Below, piece by piece: positions 25,164 through 33,516 of a DNA stretch of 64,000 nucleotides. This DNA comes from Paenactinomyces guangxiensis (GTDB taxonomy: Bacteria; Bacillota; Bacilli; Thermoactinomycetales; Thermoactinomycetaceae), in the NCBI RefSeq assembly GCF_016055185.1, contig NZ_JAECVR010000005.1, forward strand, positions 1 to 64,000. The letters are read 5' to 3'. Each line of letters opens with the position of its first letter. The first letter of the stretch is position 1. A program made the position numbers and the translations under genes. The notes beneath the pieces are model-generated. The model worked only from the letters and a program-made list of their open reading frames with translations, was not told where the DNA came from and did no database searches.

Positions 25164-25372
25164 TGATATCAACTCCTTTCAGACTCCTGAAGAGGAAAAT
25201 TTATATGGTTGAACCTGGAGGCCTTCTGGACCGCTTGTATCTCTTTTATCTTTCCCCAAAAAAAGAAACGTTTGTGCTCCTTTGCTTTCTTTAGAATACC
25301 AAACGCAGCCTTTTTCCAAATCAACCCCCGGTTCCACCTTGAAATACGACTCAGGGCCCGGATGGCTGTGGA

Positions 25373-25404
25373 AAGGAAAAGGCTCCGGACCTGACACCTG
25401 AGCC
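25373..25404 (-). terminator. Terminator after the second DUF4097 gene
   Basis: On the minus strand GGCTC pairs with GAGCC and is followed by TTTTCCTTTCC. It lies 8 bases after the stop at 25412. Confidence 0.65.
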
Positions 25405-25411
25405 TCTCAAA

Positions 25412-26320
25412 TTAATACACATGGATATTGCCACCTGTATTTGTCAGCTTAATGGAATGTTTTCCATTTCCATTTGTTGCGTTAGCCGTTTCATTCCATT
25501 TCGAATTGTTGCTCTGATGCGGGAATTGGCAGCGAATTTCACCGGCAGTCGTACTGGCATCCAGGTTGAAATCAGCGTTTTGCGGCAGATCAAGTGAAAT
25601 GTTGCCTGCGGCTAAATGAGACCGGACCGGCCCTGTTAAAGAATCAATTTGAGCATGGATGTTACCCGCTGTAAGATGAGCCCGGAAAGAACCGGTAAAG
25701 TGATTCAACTGAATATTTCCGGCCTGGGAGTCTAGATCGGCCGTTTCCGCTTTAACATGTTGGAGGTCCATGTTGCTGGCCGTGCTATCGTATTTAAGCC
25801 GGTTCACTTTTAAGTTCTGTAAATCAACATTCCCCGCAGCAAAGCTCAATGTAAGCTCATGCAGAACCATCGGCCGGCTGTTTGATGGTCCGTAAAAGCG
25901 CAAATTGCCCGCAACCGACTTAATGGACATGTCCCGGTTATAATCTTGCGGGACATAGACATTCAGTGTCACTTCATCCCTAAACCACCTCAACCATTGA
26001 TACCACTTCGCTTCCATGGATATCTGCAACTCGCTGCCGTTTTGCCGGATTTGCAAATCTACACCATTTGCTCCGTCTCCATCCAATACAGCCCTGATAT
26101 CTTTTCTGTCTTCAGGAATGATATTCAAATTTTGGATCGCCTCAATCCTGACACGCTTGATTTTCGATGCCGGGACAACTGTGTCGTCATGTTTGCCGTT
26201 TGCAAACCAGCCATCCGGGAGCCAGCCGCCGATCATGCCATACGCAAGTGAACCGAGTAAAATAAAGAACCCGCCAATGATTAATAACAAACCGATCCCT
26301 TTTTTCATCATCTTCGCCAC
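25412..26320 (-). CDS. Second DUF4097 (LiaG-like) membrane-anchored protein
   Basis: 302-residue paralogue of the gene at 23810: one membrane helix ('IGLLLIIGGFFILLGSLAYG') and the same repeating beta fold ('FAAGNVDLQNL', 'SQAGNIQLNHF', 'LAAGNISLDLP'). The repeats here favour 'AAGN' where the other copy has 'TTGD', so the copies have diverged. Start GTG 26320 or the ATG three codons later (26311) both have AGAGGG nearby. It has its own terminators on both sides, so it is at least partly a separate unit in the lia locus. Confidence 0.8.
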   Translation of the reverse strand: MAKMMKKGIGLLLIIGGFFILLGSLAYGMIGGWLPDGWFANGKHDDTVVPASKIKRVRIEAIQNLNIIPEDRKDIRAVLDGDGANGVDLQIRQNGSELQISMEAKWYQWLRWFRDEVTLNVYVPQDYNRDMSIKSVAGNLRFYGPSNSRPMVLHELTLSFAAGNVDLQNLKVNRLKYDSTASNMDLQHVKAETADLDSQAGNIQLNHFTGSFRAHLTAGNIHAQIDSLTGPVRSHLAAGNISLDLPQNADFNLDASTTAGEIRCQFPHQSNNSKWNETANATNGNGKHSIKLTNTGGNIHVY

Positions 26321-26373
26321 ACGATCCCTCTTCCGGCCGGGTCGGGTGGAACGCTCCACCTCCTCAGATTTTC

Positions 26374-26403
26374 TTTAAAAAAAGGAGCACCCAGCGGGCG
26401 CCC
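26374..26403 (-). terminator. Terminator after liaH
   Basis: On the minus strand a bulged 8-bp GC hairpin (GGGCGCCC with GGGTGCTCC) is followed by seven Ts. It is very like the one at 24769. Confidence 0.75.
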
Positions 26404-26422
26404 ATTTTCTGCATTGCCATGT

Positions 26423-27109
26423 TTATGACTGAGACGCTTCCTTTCCATTGTCGGTTTCGCTTTTGGTGCCGCGCAATTTCTCTAATTCTTGTTCCACTTC
26501 ATCTGCATACTCTACTTTGGCAAAGCTCAGGTCTTCGCCGCCCAATCCGGCATTGGCGTACGAATTGGCTTTGATCTCCATCTCGGTAATCCGGTCTTCG
26601 ATGCGCTTAAACTCTTTCAGTGCGCTATCTGAAGCGACAAAGCTGAGCGTAGCGTTCATGCTGTATTTCGCTTTCGCAACAGCCGCGCGGGCGACCAAGT
26701 CATTCTTTTTATCTTTCAGGTCCTGATATTTTTTCTCCAGCTTGCCCAGTTGCTCCCTTAACTCCTTCACTTGCTCTTCCGATTTTACCGTATATTCCTG
26801 ATATTCTTTTGCTTTTGCTTCATAATGCTTCATCTCGGCGAACGCTTTGCGTGATAACTCCTCTTCGCCCGCCTGAAACGCGATTTGTGCCTGTTTTTCA
26901 CGCCTGGCCGCCAGCTTCTTGGCCTCCTCCAGCTGCCGGGCAAATTCTTTTCCCATCATTTGCTGTTTAACAATGGTATCTTTCGCTTTCTCAATCTCTT
27001 TCTCCACTTCACGCAGATACTGTTTCAGCATCGCTTCCGGATTTTCCAGTTCATCCATCACCTCATGGTAGGTAGCCGCCAGAAAATCCCGCAATCGTTT
27101 TAATGCCAT
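26423..27109 (-). CDS. liaH: LiaH, PspA/IM30-family membrane-protecting protein
   Basis: 228-residue, almost wholly coiled-coil protein of the PspA/Vipp1 family ('YHEVMDELENPEAMLKQYLR', 'KQQMMGKEFARQLEEAKKLA', C-terminal 'NSYANAGLGGEDLSFAK'). Such proteins form rings on the inner face of the membrane during envelope stress. A GGGAGG site precedes ATG 27109. It follows liaI by 26 bases and is closed by a strong terminator, giving a liaIH unit as in B. subtilis. Confidence 0.92.
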   Translation of the reverse strand: MALKRLRDFLAATYHEVMDELENPEAMLKQYLREVEKEIEKAKDTIVKQQMMGKEFARQLEEAKKLAARREKQAQIAFQAGEEELSRKAFAEMKHYEAKAKEYQEYTVKSEEQVKELREQLGKLEKKYQDLKDKKNDLVARAAVAKAKYSMNATLSFVASDSALKEFKRIEDRITEMEIKANSYANAGLGGEDLSFAKVEYADEVEQELEKLRGTKSETDNGKEASQS

Positions 27110-27135
27110 GTTTCATTCCTCCCTTGGTTTCTATC

Positions 27136-27555
27136 TCAACCGTTTTTGTTTTGCCTTTTCAAAAACTCCTGCCAATCAGCTTCAAAAGAGGTATCCACTT
27201 TAGCAGGGGAATTCACTGTCATCGCTCCGTCCCCCGCCGGTCCGGATTCCATGGCCCAGCCTTCGGAATCCCCGTCCTTTTTAAACAGTTTCCAACCATA
27301 GTACAGGCACGCACCGCCAATCAAAATCCCAAGCATGAGCGGCAGCAAATGGAGCAGCATCAACGCAGCGATTCCCAGGACAATGACCGCAAACACTTTT
27401 TGGCCTTGCGTTTTTGAGGCTTTCAGCTTTTTCACACCATAGTATGTGAGCCCGGCCACAATCAGGAAGGCGATCACACCGCCAAAATCTCCAAGGAAAA
27501 TGCCGGCTCCCACGATTAGCAACAGCACTCCGGCCAGTTTTTTACCATTTTTCAT
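27136..27555 (-). CDS. liaI: LiaI-like small membrane protein
   Basis: 139-residue protein with three to four hydrophobic helices ('LAGVLLLIVGAGIFLGDFGG', 'VIAFLIVAGLTYYGVKKL', 'VFAVIVLGIAALMLLHLLPL') and a soluble C terminus ending 'FEADWQEFLKRQNKNG'. LiaI anchors LiaH at the membrane. ATG 27555 lies right after GGAGGAGGGAG. It is the first gene of the stress-induced unit, with a candidate LiaR palindrome 84 bases upstream. Confidence 0.8.
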   Translation of the reverse strand: MKNGKKLAGVLLLIVGAGIFLGDFGGVIAFLIVAGLTYYGVKKLKASKTQGQKVFAVIVLGIAALMLLHLLPLMLGILIGGACLYYGWKLFKKDGDSEGWAMESGPAGDGAMTVNSPAKVDTSFEADWQEFLKRQNKNG

Positions 27556-27638
27556 GCTCTCCCTCCTCCATTCCGTTACTGACTTAAGCATATAAAACAT
27601 CTGCTTTCACCAACACGAACCAGAGTTCCATTTTCAAT

Positions 27639-27654
27639 TACGACTGTGGTCGTA
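27639..27654 (-). promoter_or_regulatory. Candidate LiaR binding palindrome
   Basis: TACGACTGTGGTCGTA is a 16-bp inverted repeat (TACGAC/GTCGTA) upstream of liaI, near where LiaR binds in B. subtilis. Its assignment to LiaR is positional; other regulators are possible. Confidence 0.5.
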
Positions 27655-27680
27655 TTCAGAATGGGACTCTTCATTCTGGA

Positions 27681-27707
27681 CAAAAAAAGAACCCCCCGGC
27701 CGGGAGG
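27681..27707 (-). terminator. Orphan terminator on the minus strand
   Basis: On the minus strand CCTCCCGG pairs with CCGGGGGG and is followed by TTCTTTTTTTG. No intact minus-strand gene lies upstream; only the asnO-like fragment at 27863. It may be what remains of a lost gene's end. Confidence 0.5.
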
Positions 27708-27862
27708 TAGTCATGGTGAACAACCTTGCTATTTTCTGCTATTTGGCTGTTCAAAATCCGATCATACAGGCTTTAGAGTTTAACGACTACTTAAGCTCTT
27801 AGAAAACCCAATGCTTTTAGGTTCATATCCCATACGATGATAAAAGAGATGTGCAGATTCAC

Positions 27863-27915
27863 GAAGGTGTCCGCATTGACCATCTCTTCCGGTGAAACCA
27901 TGGATAGCCGCCAAA
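27863..27915 (-). pseudogene. 53-bp fragment identical to asnO interior
   Basis: This stretch matches 19006-19059 inside the asparagine synthetase gene, with one substitution and one missing base in 54. It covers the codons around 'FGGYPWFHREEMVNADTF'. No homology extends on either side. It is either the last trace of a second asn gene or a short ectopic copy. The gap 27556-28030 holds nothing else but the palindrome and terminator listed above. Confidence 0.8.
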
Positions 27916-28030
27916 AATGGAAACATTTCATTTTTTTGTATTGATATCAAATATAAGAGAAGGGAAATATTTCGATTTTATAGAAAGGAATATTCCAGAT
28001 GAAATACGCAATCAGAGGAGGTTTTGGCCT

Positions 28031-28633
28031 ATGCAAAAGCAAAAGCTGTGGTCCTTTCGTTTTTCAACTGCCGCACTGGTATTGATTCCGGCAGCTGCAG
28101 GCATCAACTATATAGGGAAATGGCTGGCCGATGGGCTGAAATTGCCGCTATGGCTTGATTCCATCGGTACCATATTAGCCAGTATGCTTGCCGGCCCTGT
28201 GATTGGTGCAATATCAGGTGCGATCAATAATATTGTCTATGGTCTCACCAATCCCATTGCTTTTGTGTATGCACTTACAAGTATATTTATCGGCCTTGTA
28301 GCCGGGATTTTGGCTTTTAGGGGCTGGATCTCCAGCTGGACGAAAGCTGTTGTTGCCGGTTTGGCTGTCGGGTTTACCGCCGTGATCATATCCACTCCGT
28401 TAAATGTTGCCTTCTGGGGAGGGCAAACGGGTAATATCTGGGGAGATGCACTCTTTGGACTGGTGATGGCCCAAACGCAATCAGTCTGGCTGGCATCCTT
28501 TTTAGACGAACTGGTGGTTGACCTCCCGGATAAATGTGTGTCTGTTTTAATCAGTTATGCGATATTTAGAGGTCTTCCCAAAAAGTTAAAGCAACTTTAC
28601 AGTAACGAGAATAAACTGGAGTCCCTGGATTGA
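28031..28633 (+). CDS. ECF transporter S component (substrate unknown)
   Basis: 200-residue membrane protein with about six helices and the S-component pattern near the N terminus ('FSTAALVLIPAAAGINYIGK', 'LPLWLDSIGTILASMLAGPV', 'GAISGAINNIVYGLTNPI'). It is the substrate-binding part of an energy-coupling factor importer; the energising T, A1 and A2 genes follow directly. The vitamin, metal or other ligand cannot be told: no riboswitch or biosynthetic neighbour gives a hint. ATG 28031 has AGAGGAGG 9 bases upstream; a longer frame starts at 27917. Confidence 0.85.
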   Translation: MQKQKLWSFRFSTAALVLIPAAAGINYIGKWLADGLKLPLWLDSIGTILASMLAGPVIGAISGAINNIVYGLTNPIAFVYALTSIFIGLVAGILAFRGWISSWTKAVVAGLAVGFTAVIISTPLNVAFWGGQTGNIWGDALFGLVMAQTQSVWLASFLDELVVDLPDKCVSVLISYAIFRGLPKKLKQLYSNENKLESLD

Positions 28634-28683
28634 ATCACCCCTTTGCCCGATCCCCCGGGAAACGGAAAGAAGGTGAAATAACC

Positions 28684-29451
28684 TTGAAATCATTGAGTTT
28701 ATATGTTGACAGAGATTCTTTTGTACACAACATTGATCCCATCAGCAAGATATGGTTTATTATTTTCTCGATTGCTGTTCCCGTGATTCTGCCAACGATT
28801 CCGGTTTCTTTTGTTTGCATGATGATTACTTTATCCCTGTTGCTCCTGGCTAAGGTTTTCAAACAAGCAATTCCGGTTTATGGCTTCATCTTTCTCATCC
28901 TTTCCACTGTCATCATCATTCAAGGGCTGTTTAACGAAGGAAATGAAACTCCTTTATATCACATCGGCCCACTGATCTTTTACCGGGAGGGTTTCCTTTA
29001 CGGGCTTTTGATTTCACTCAGAGTGATCAATATCACCGGAGCTTTTATGTTGCTGGTCCTCACGACCAAACCCTCAGATCTTGTTGAAGCACTTGTTCGG
29101 AAAGGGCTTTCTCCCCGCTTAGGATATGTACTTCATTCAGTCTTTCAAATCATTCCCCAAATGGCTTCCGCGATGAGAACCATTATGGATGCACAGAGAT
29201 CCAGAGGAATGGAAACAGAGGGAAACCTGATCGTGAGAATAAAGGCCTTTTTACCTCTGATTGCTCCCGTCGTATTCCATTCACTCATCAATACGAAAGA
29301 AAGAGCTCTGGCACTTGAAGTGAGAGGCTTTCAATCGAGTGGTAAAAAGACTTTTTTAAATGAAGAAAAGAAATCTCCATACAGCTGGCCCATTCAATGG
29401 GGGCTGATCTGTATAATCGTTGCAGCGATTGGCTGGAGGATGATTGCATGA
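28684..29451 (+). CDS. ecfT: ECF transporter T component
   Basis: 255-residue membrane coupling protein of the CbiQ/EcfT family. About five helices, then the cytosolic coupling helices with the two Ala-x-Arg-x-Arg-Gly motifs ('DAQRSRGME' and 'ALEVRGF') that contact the ATPases. I place the start at TTG 28684, preceded by AAGGTG at 8 bases, rather than at an upstream TTG overlapping the S gene. The stop overlaps the start of ecfA1 (ATGA). Confidence 0.88.
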   Translation: MKSLSLYVDRDSFVHNIDPISKIWFIIFSIAVPVILPTIPVSFVCMMITLSLLLLAKVFKQAIPVYGFIFLILSTVIIIQGLFNEGNETPLYHIGPLIFYREGFLYGLLISLRVINITGAFMLLVLTTKPSDLVEALVRKGLSPRLGYVLHSVFQIIPQMASAMRTIMDAQRSRGMETEGNLIVRIKAFLPLIAPVVFHSLINTKERALALEVRGFQSSGKKTFLNEEKKSPYSWPIQWGLICIIVAAIGWRMIA

Positions 29452-30287
29452 AAAAAATCATCGTTGAGCATTTAAAATACAGATATCCTGAATCCCGAAC
29501 CTTAGCCCTTGACGATCTCTCTTTTGAAGTTGAACAAGGGGAGTTGATCGGGATCATTGGACGAAATTCAGCGGGAAAATCGACTCTGTGTCAGGCTCTT
29601 GTCGGCCTGGTTCCCCATTTTTATCAGGGCGCTTACGGTGGTAAAGTGATGGTTGACGGATTGGAGGTAAGAAAAAGTACCATTAGTGAACTTTCCCGCA
29701 AAGCGGGGATCGTGTTTCAAAACCCCTTTACCCAGATAACCGGTTCCAAGCTTACCGTTTATGAAGAAATTGCATTTGGCCTGGAAAATACAGGGGTTGA
29801 ACGAAAGGAAATGATCGACCGCATTGATGCCGTGCTGGATCTGTTACATTTAGAACAGGTGAAGGACCGGAATCCATTTGATTTATCAGGCGGACAAATG
29901 CAAAGAATGGCCATTGCCAGTATCATTGTGATGAAACCGGAGATTATTATTCTGGATGAACCCACTTCTCAACTTGACCCACAGGGATCTGAAGAAGTTT
30001 TTCGTGCCATTCAGAGATTAAGTGATGATGGCATGACAGTGATTATGGTGGAACATAAAGTGGAGAAGATTGCCCAATTTTGCAACCGGGTTATGCTGCT
30101 TGACCACGGAAAACTGATCGGCTTTGACACTCCGGAAAAAATTTTTTCCAGGAATGATTTGAACATGCATGGTGTGGAGGCACCTGTTTATACCAGGGTA
30201 TGTAAAGCACTAAATGTAAAAAAAGCGGACTCTTCGTTTTATCCTGTTACTTTGGACGAGGCTTGTCAGGCATTGGGGAGAAATTAA
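29448..30287 (+). CDS. ecfA1: ECF transporter ATPase EcfA1
   Basis: 279-residue ABC ATPase. Walker A 'GRNSAGKSTLCQ', Q-loop 'IVFQNPFTQ', signature 'LSGGQMQRMAIASI', Walker B 'IIILDEPTSQLD', switch His 'MVEHKVEK'. All motifs are intact. ATG 29448 follows GGAGG and overlaps the ecfT stop. It pairs with EcfA2 to drive import. Confidence 0.9.
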   Translation: MKKIIVEHLKYRYPESRTLALDDLSFEVEQGELIGIIGRNSAGKSTLCQALVGLVPHFYQGAYGGKVMVDGLEVRKSTISELSRKAGIVFQNPFTQITGSKLTVYEEIAFGLENTGVERKEMIDRIDAVLDLLHLEQVKDRNPFDLSGGQMQRMAIASIIVMKPEIIILDEPTSQLDPQGSEEVFRAIQRLSDDGMTVIMVEHKVEKIAQFCNRVMLLDHGKLIGFDTPEKIFSRNDLNMHGVEAPVYTRVCKALNVKKADSSFYPVTLDEACQALGRN

Positions 30288-30289
30288 CC

Positions 30290-31141
30290 ATGATTCAGGT
30301 AAAAAATCTATCCTTTTGGTATCATGAGGGCAGCAAAATTCTTAAAGATATCAATCTTCATTTTGATCAGCGGTCCACCGCGATCATCGGTCAAAACGGT
30401 GCAGGAAAAACAACCTTTGCCAAATTGCTTAAAGGCCTTTTAAAACCATGCACAGGGGATATTTATATTCAAAACCGAAACACAAAAGACACGACTGCCG
30501 CTGCATTATCCAAACAAATCGGACTGGTCTTTCAAAATCCAAATGACCAGATTTTTAAAGGGACGGTCATCGATGAAGTGATGGTTGGCCCGCTAAATGT
30601 AAAACTGGACAAAACAACAGCAAAACAAAATTCCCTTAAAGCGCTGGAGATGGTGGGTCTGGCAGATCAATTGGAGGAAAACCCTCAGGACCTGAGCTTA
30701 TCGGATAAAAAGCTGCTTTGCATCGCATCGGTGATTGCCATGGAACCGGATATCATCCTGTTTGATGAGCCGACCATCGCGCAGGATGAGGCAGGAAAAG
30801 CGAAAATAAAGCGGATTATCCAATCCTTAAAAGAACAGAATAAGCTGGTCATGACAATCATCCATGATATGGACTTTGTGGCGGAAAACTTTGAGAGAAC
30901 AATTGTGTTTTATCAAGGAGAGGTGGTTCTCGACGGCCACACGCGTGAAGTTTTCTCACATACAGACATCCTGGCCAAAGCTCAAGTTGAGACTCCTTAT
31001 ATCACACAGCTTGGCCGCCGGCTTGGGTATACGGAAACCTTTTTAACAACAGACGAGTTTATTAAATATAAACGCAATCAAAACACATCACCCATTTCCG
31101 GCTTCCGACAGCCTAAACCCTTCCCATATACCGACCGCTAA
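30290..31141 (+). CDS. ecfA2: ECF transporter ATPase EcfA2 with degenerate signature
   Basis: 283-residue ABC ATPase. Walker A 'GQNGAGKTTFAK', Q-loop 'LVFQNPNDQ' and Walker B 'IILFDEPTIAQDEAG' are present, and 'IIHDMDFV' gives the switch His. The signature motif, normally LSGGQ, reads 'LSLSDKK', so one of the two ATP sites of the A1/A2 pair is probably weak or dead. ATG 30290 begins 2 bases after the ecfA1 stop. A strong terminator follows at 31183. Confidence 0.88.
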   Translation: MIQVKNLSFWYHEGSKILKDINLHFDQRSTAIIGQNGAGKTTFAKLLKGLLKPCTGDIYIQNRNTKDTTAAALSKQIGLVFQNPNDQIFKGTVIDEVMVGPLNVKLDKTTAKQNSLKALEMVGLADQLEENPQDLSLSDKKLLCIASVIAMEPDIILFDEPTIAQDEAGKAKIKRIIQSLKEQNKLVMTIIHDMDFVAENFERTIVFYQGEVVLDGHTREVFSHTDILAKAQVETPYITQLGRRLGYTETFLTTDEFIKYKRNQNTSPISGFRQPKPFPYTDR

Positions 31142-31182
31142 CCGGAAAACTGCTATCGGCTCAGCCCTGCTTCTCTAAACAC

Positions 31183-31229
31183 GACAAAAACGCACCTGAC
31201 CGCTTGTTAACGGTTTGTGCGTTTTTGTC
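31183..31229 (+). terminator. Terminator of the ECF operon
   Basis: Thirteen-base perfect arms (GACAAAAACGCAC/GTGCGTTTTTGTC) enclose an inner ACCG/CGGT pair. The T-run lies within the descending arm. Same nested design as the hairpins at 42221 and 46683. Confidence 0.88.
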
Positions 31230-31302
31230 TTAGCCATCCTTATGAACCTTGCCTCTTGGGTCCATTTCCAGTTTGAAACTCACTCAAACCGGCAATTCCT
31301 GC

Positions 31303-32700
31303 TTATAGCCCGATTCGTCTGATTGCCATAATCTCTTTTTTCATTGACTCCGTCAGCGTTCTATACTTTATACCCTCAGATGATGAACTTAACAGTATGG
31401 TGTCGGAATCAACATAAAAGGCAACATAATTGGAGCTTCCATCCTGGTCAGAGTCGAAAAACACCAGATCTCCCGGTACAGCATTTGAAAGAGAGACACT
31501 CCTCCCCTGTGTCTGCTGTGTATTGGAAGTTCGGGACATGCCGACATAATGGTCATAGAAGACCTTTTGCACAAACTTCGAGCTATCGGGAGTTACCAGC
31601 TTTGGTTGTCCGTTCTCATCCGGTTCAATATCTTCAATCTGCTTTTTCCCTACATAAGTGACAGCCGTTTTAAAGACTTCCTCATTTAGCGGCAGAGGCC
31701 CTTTCAGATCGAGGATTCGTTTTCCCTTCACATATGCATCCTGCCAGTAAGACGAAAATGTGGTATAGGTGACGCCTTTTGATACCGTGGCATGAAGCAG
31801 TTTATTCTCATTCACATAAATGGCGACATGCGTAATAATGCCATCGTGATCGTTATCGAAAAAGACTAAGTCCCCCATTTTCAACTGATCCTTTGGAATA
31901 TCGATGCCTGCCTTTGACATGTCATTCGCTGTACCCGGGAGGGGAATCCCGTGCTCTGCAAATACATCCCTTACAAATTTGGAAGCATTCATCGTTCCCG
32001 GCTGTTGTTCCGGATCGCTTGAAAAAGGGGTCCCCAAATATTTTTCACCTGTTGCAATAATTTCCGATTGCGTAACAGGGGGAATCGATTCCTCAATCAT
32101 CCGTTTCACGATAACAATGTTGTTTTTTCGTTTCTCGTTAAAATACGTATAGTTGACTCCATACGTATTGGTTGCATGAAGCAGCGTATGTTCATTTATA
32201 TAAATGGCGACATGGTGTATTTTCTCCACGTTGGGCGTTTCTTCCTCATTATCAAAGAAGATGAGATCACCTTTCTTTAGCTTGGATCGAATCTCATCGA
32301 AATGCAAACGCTCCCCTTTCGGTTTCTCTGTTCCATCTCCGATAAATTGTTCGGGACTCTGAACAGAAACGACGGTTTTTCCCTGTGTCGATTGTTCCCG
32401 CGAATCCCGTTTTAAGATGATGCCGTTCTCTTTAAAGACGCGCTGAGTAAACGAAGAACAATCAAAATAGCGATTGGTTTCGCTATACGGGTCAGCCCCC
32501 CATTGATAAGGCGTACCAATATATTTGTCCGCCGAATGGAGAACATCATTAATTTTCGATTGAGACGGCAGTTTCGCCTGAGACGACACCGTCTCCCCCG
32601 GCCCTAAAGGATCAGGTTCTTCTGCACGGGCGACACTTACAGGTAGTCCGACAAACAATGAAGTGGCCAGTACGAAAGCAAGATACCTTTTTTTCCTCAA
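31303..32700 (-). CDS. Secreted protein with three NlpC/P60-like domains, two inactive
   Basis: 465-residue secreted protein. The signal peptide (about 1-26) ends 'VARAEE'. Three tandem NlpC/P60-like domains follow at about 45-200, 210-335 and 340-465. Domain 1 keeps the catalytic Cys81 ('FDCSSF') and His163 ('HHVAIY'). Domain 2 has Ala239 in place of Cys ('MNASKF') but keeps His291. Domain 3 has Ser373 in place of Cys ('PDSSKF') and Asn424 in place of His ('SNYVAF'). Family enzymes cut peptide cross-links of the wall, so only domain 1 should be active; the others may bind wall peptides. Start TTG 32700 is chosen for AGGAG upstream and a proper signal peptide; an upstream frame is less likely. 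Confidence 0.85.
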   Translation of the reverse strand: MRKKRYLAFVLATSLFVGLPVSVARAEEPDPLGPGETVSSQAKLPSQSKINDVLHSADKYIGTPYQWGADPYSETNRYFDCSSFTQRVFKENGIILKRDSREQSTQGKTVVSVQSPEQFIGDGTEKPKGERLHFDEIRSKLKKGDLIFFDNEEETPNVEKIHHVAIYINEHTLLHATNTYGVNYTYFNEKRKNNIVIVKRMIEESIPPVTQSEIIATGEKYLGTPFSSDPEQQPGTMNASKFVRDVFAEHGIPLPGTANDMSKAGIDIPKDQLKMGDLVFFDNDHDGIITHVAIYVNENKLLHATVSKGVTYTTFSSYWQDAYVKGKRILDLKGPLPLNEEVFKTAVTYVGKKQIEDIEPDENGQPKLVTPDSSKFVQKVFYDHYVGMSRTSNTQQTQGRSVSLSNAVPGDLVFFDSDQDGSSNYVAFYVDSDTILLSSSSEGIKYRTLTESMKKEIMAIRRIGL

Positions 32701-33058
32701 ATTATCTCTCCTCGCATTTACCCTTATTTCATTTGCTAAAATTCGGGAGTTTACCGTAAACACTAAAAAAAAGATAACATAAATATATGAAGGATAGCAA
32801 TAGTGGCATAAATCTGTCAAAGGTTATGAAGCCGGAACTGATAAAAAAATGACCATTAATGGCCACTCATCACTTTTTATACGCCCTTCAGTTTCCCGTT
32901 CTCATTCACTTCCAAGTTAAATCTTGGCTTAGCTTTCCAAATATAAAAGAAGATTATAAAATGAAATACATTGTACATGAAGTCTCCTGAGAGAGTATAA
33001 GCAATCATTCATTATGATGGATTGCAAATGAGAACCGGAAGGAGTTAATGTAAAAAGT
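32701..33058. other. Intergenic gap
   Basis: AT-rich gap between the divergent NlpC/P60 gene and the small gene at 33059. I see no gene and no clear promoter pair. Confidence 0.4.
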
Positions 33059-33196
33059 ATGACCAGAAACAAGAGAGTACATTTTCTGTATTTATTGTCA
33101 TTAGCACTAATGATATTGATTTCGGCAGAATGTTCTGTTCAGCTATTAGACAGTAAACCCTCAAAAGCCGAAACGCCTAAGAATCTGGGCCCGTGA
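33059..33196 (+). CDS. Small exported peptide gene (45 aa), possibly frameshifted
   Basis: ATG 33059 is preceded by GGAAGGAG. The product has a basic start and one hydrophobic stretch ('VHFLYLLSLALMILISAEC') and ends 'KAETPKNLGP'. The Cys after the hydrophobic part suggests a lipoprotein, but Glu before it makes a poor lipobox. In another frame, overlapping the stop, an open stretch (33189-33305) reads 'ARDTARKLRIEVRDNARDTR' with striking Arg-Asp periodicity. A one-base shift would join the two into an ~80-residue protein. A strong terminator at 33350 follows the second stretch, supporting one gene across both. Confidence 0.45.
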   Translation: MTRNKRVHFLYLLSLALMILISAECSVQLLDSKPSKAETPKNLGP

Positions 33197-33349
33197 TACA
33201 GCAAGGAAATTGCGCATTGAGGTCCGCGATAACGCCCGCGATACGCGAATTCATACGCGGGATAAGGCCCGGGGTGAACGAATAGACATACGCAATCAAA
33301 ACTGACCATAAGTCTTGGGTGAACGTCTCACCCATCTGACATGAAACCT

Positions 33350-33374
33350 GAGCGGGTGACCGCTCCTTTTTTTT
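33350..33374 (+). terminator. Rho-independent terminator
   Basis: GAGCGG pairs with CCGCTC around a 4-base loop and is followed by C and eight Ts. It ends the small-gene transcript. A second small hairpin (GGGTGA/TCACCC) lies just before it at 33318-33334. Confidence 0.88.
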
Positions 33375-33516
33375 GTATTCTAGCAAAACACACAGCGCAG
33401 CCATTATTCTAAAAACCAATGAACTAGTTTATTCAGCATAGGGAGATCCCTGATGCAACTATTTCACCCTCTGATCTGTCTAATAGTCGTAAATGTTTTT
33501 AAATAGGAGGATGTTG

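Noticed and set aside
25179-25397. A 72-codon minus-strand frame and a 61-codon plus-strand frame between the DUF4870-like and DUF4097 genes
   Set aside because: The frame overlaps the terminator at 25373-25404 and has no conserved features; low-complexity composition.
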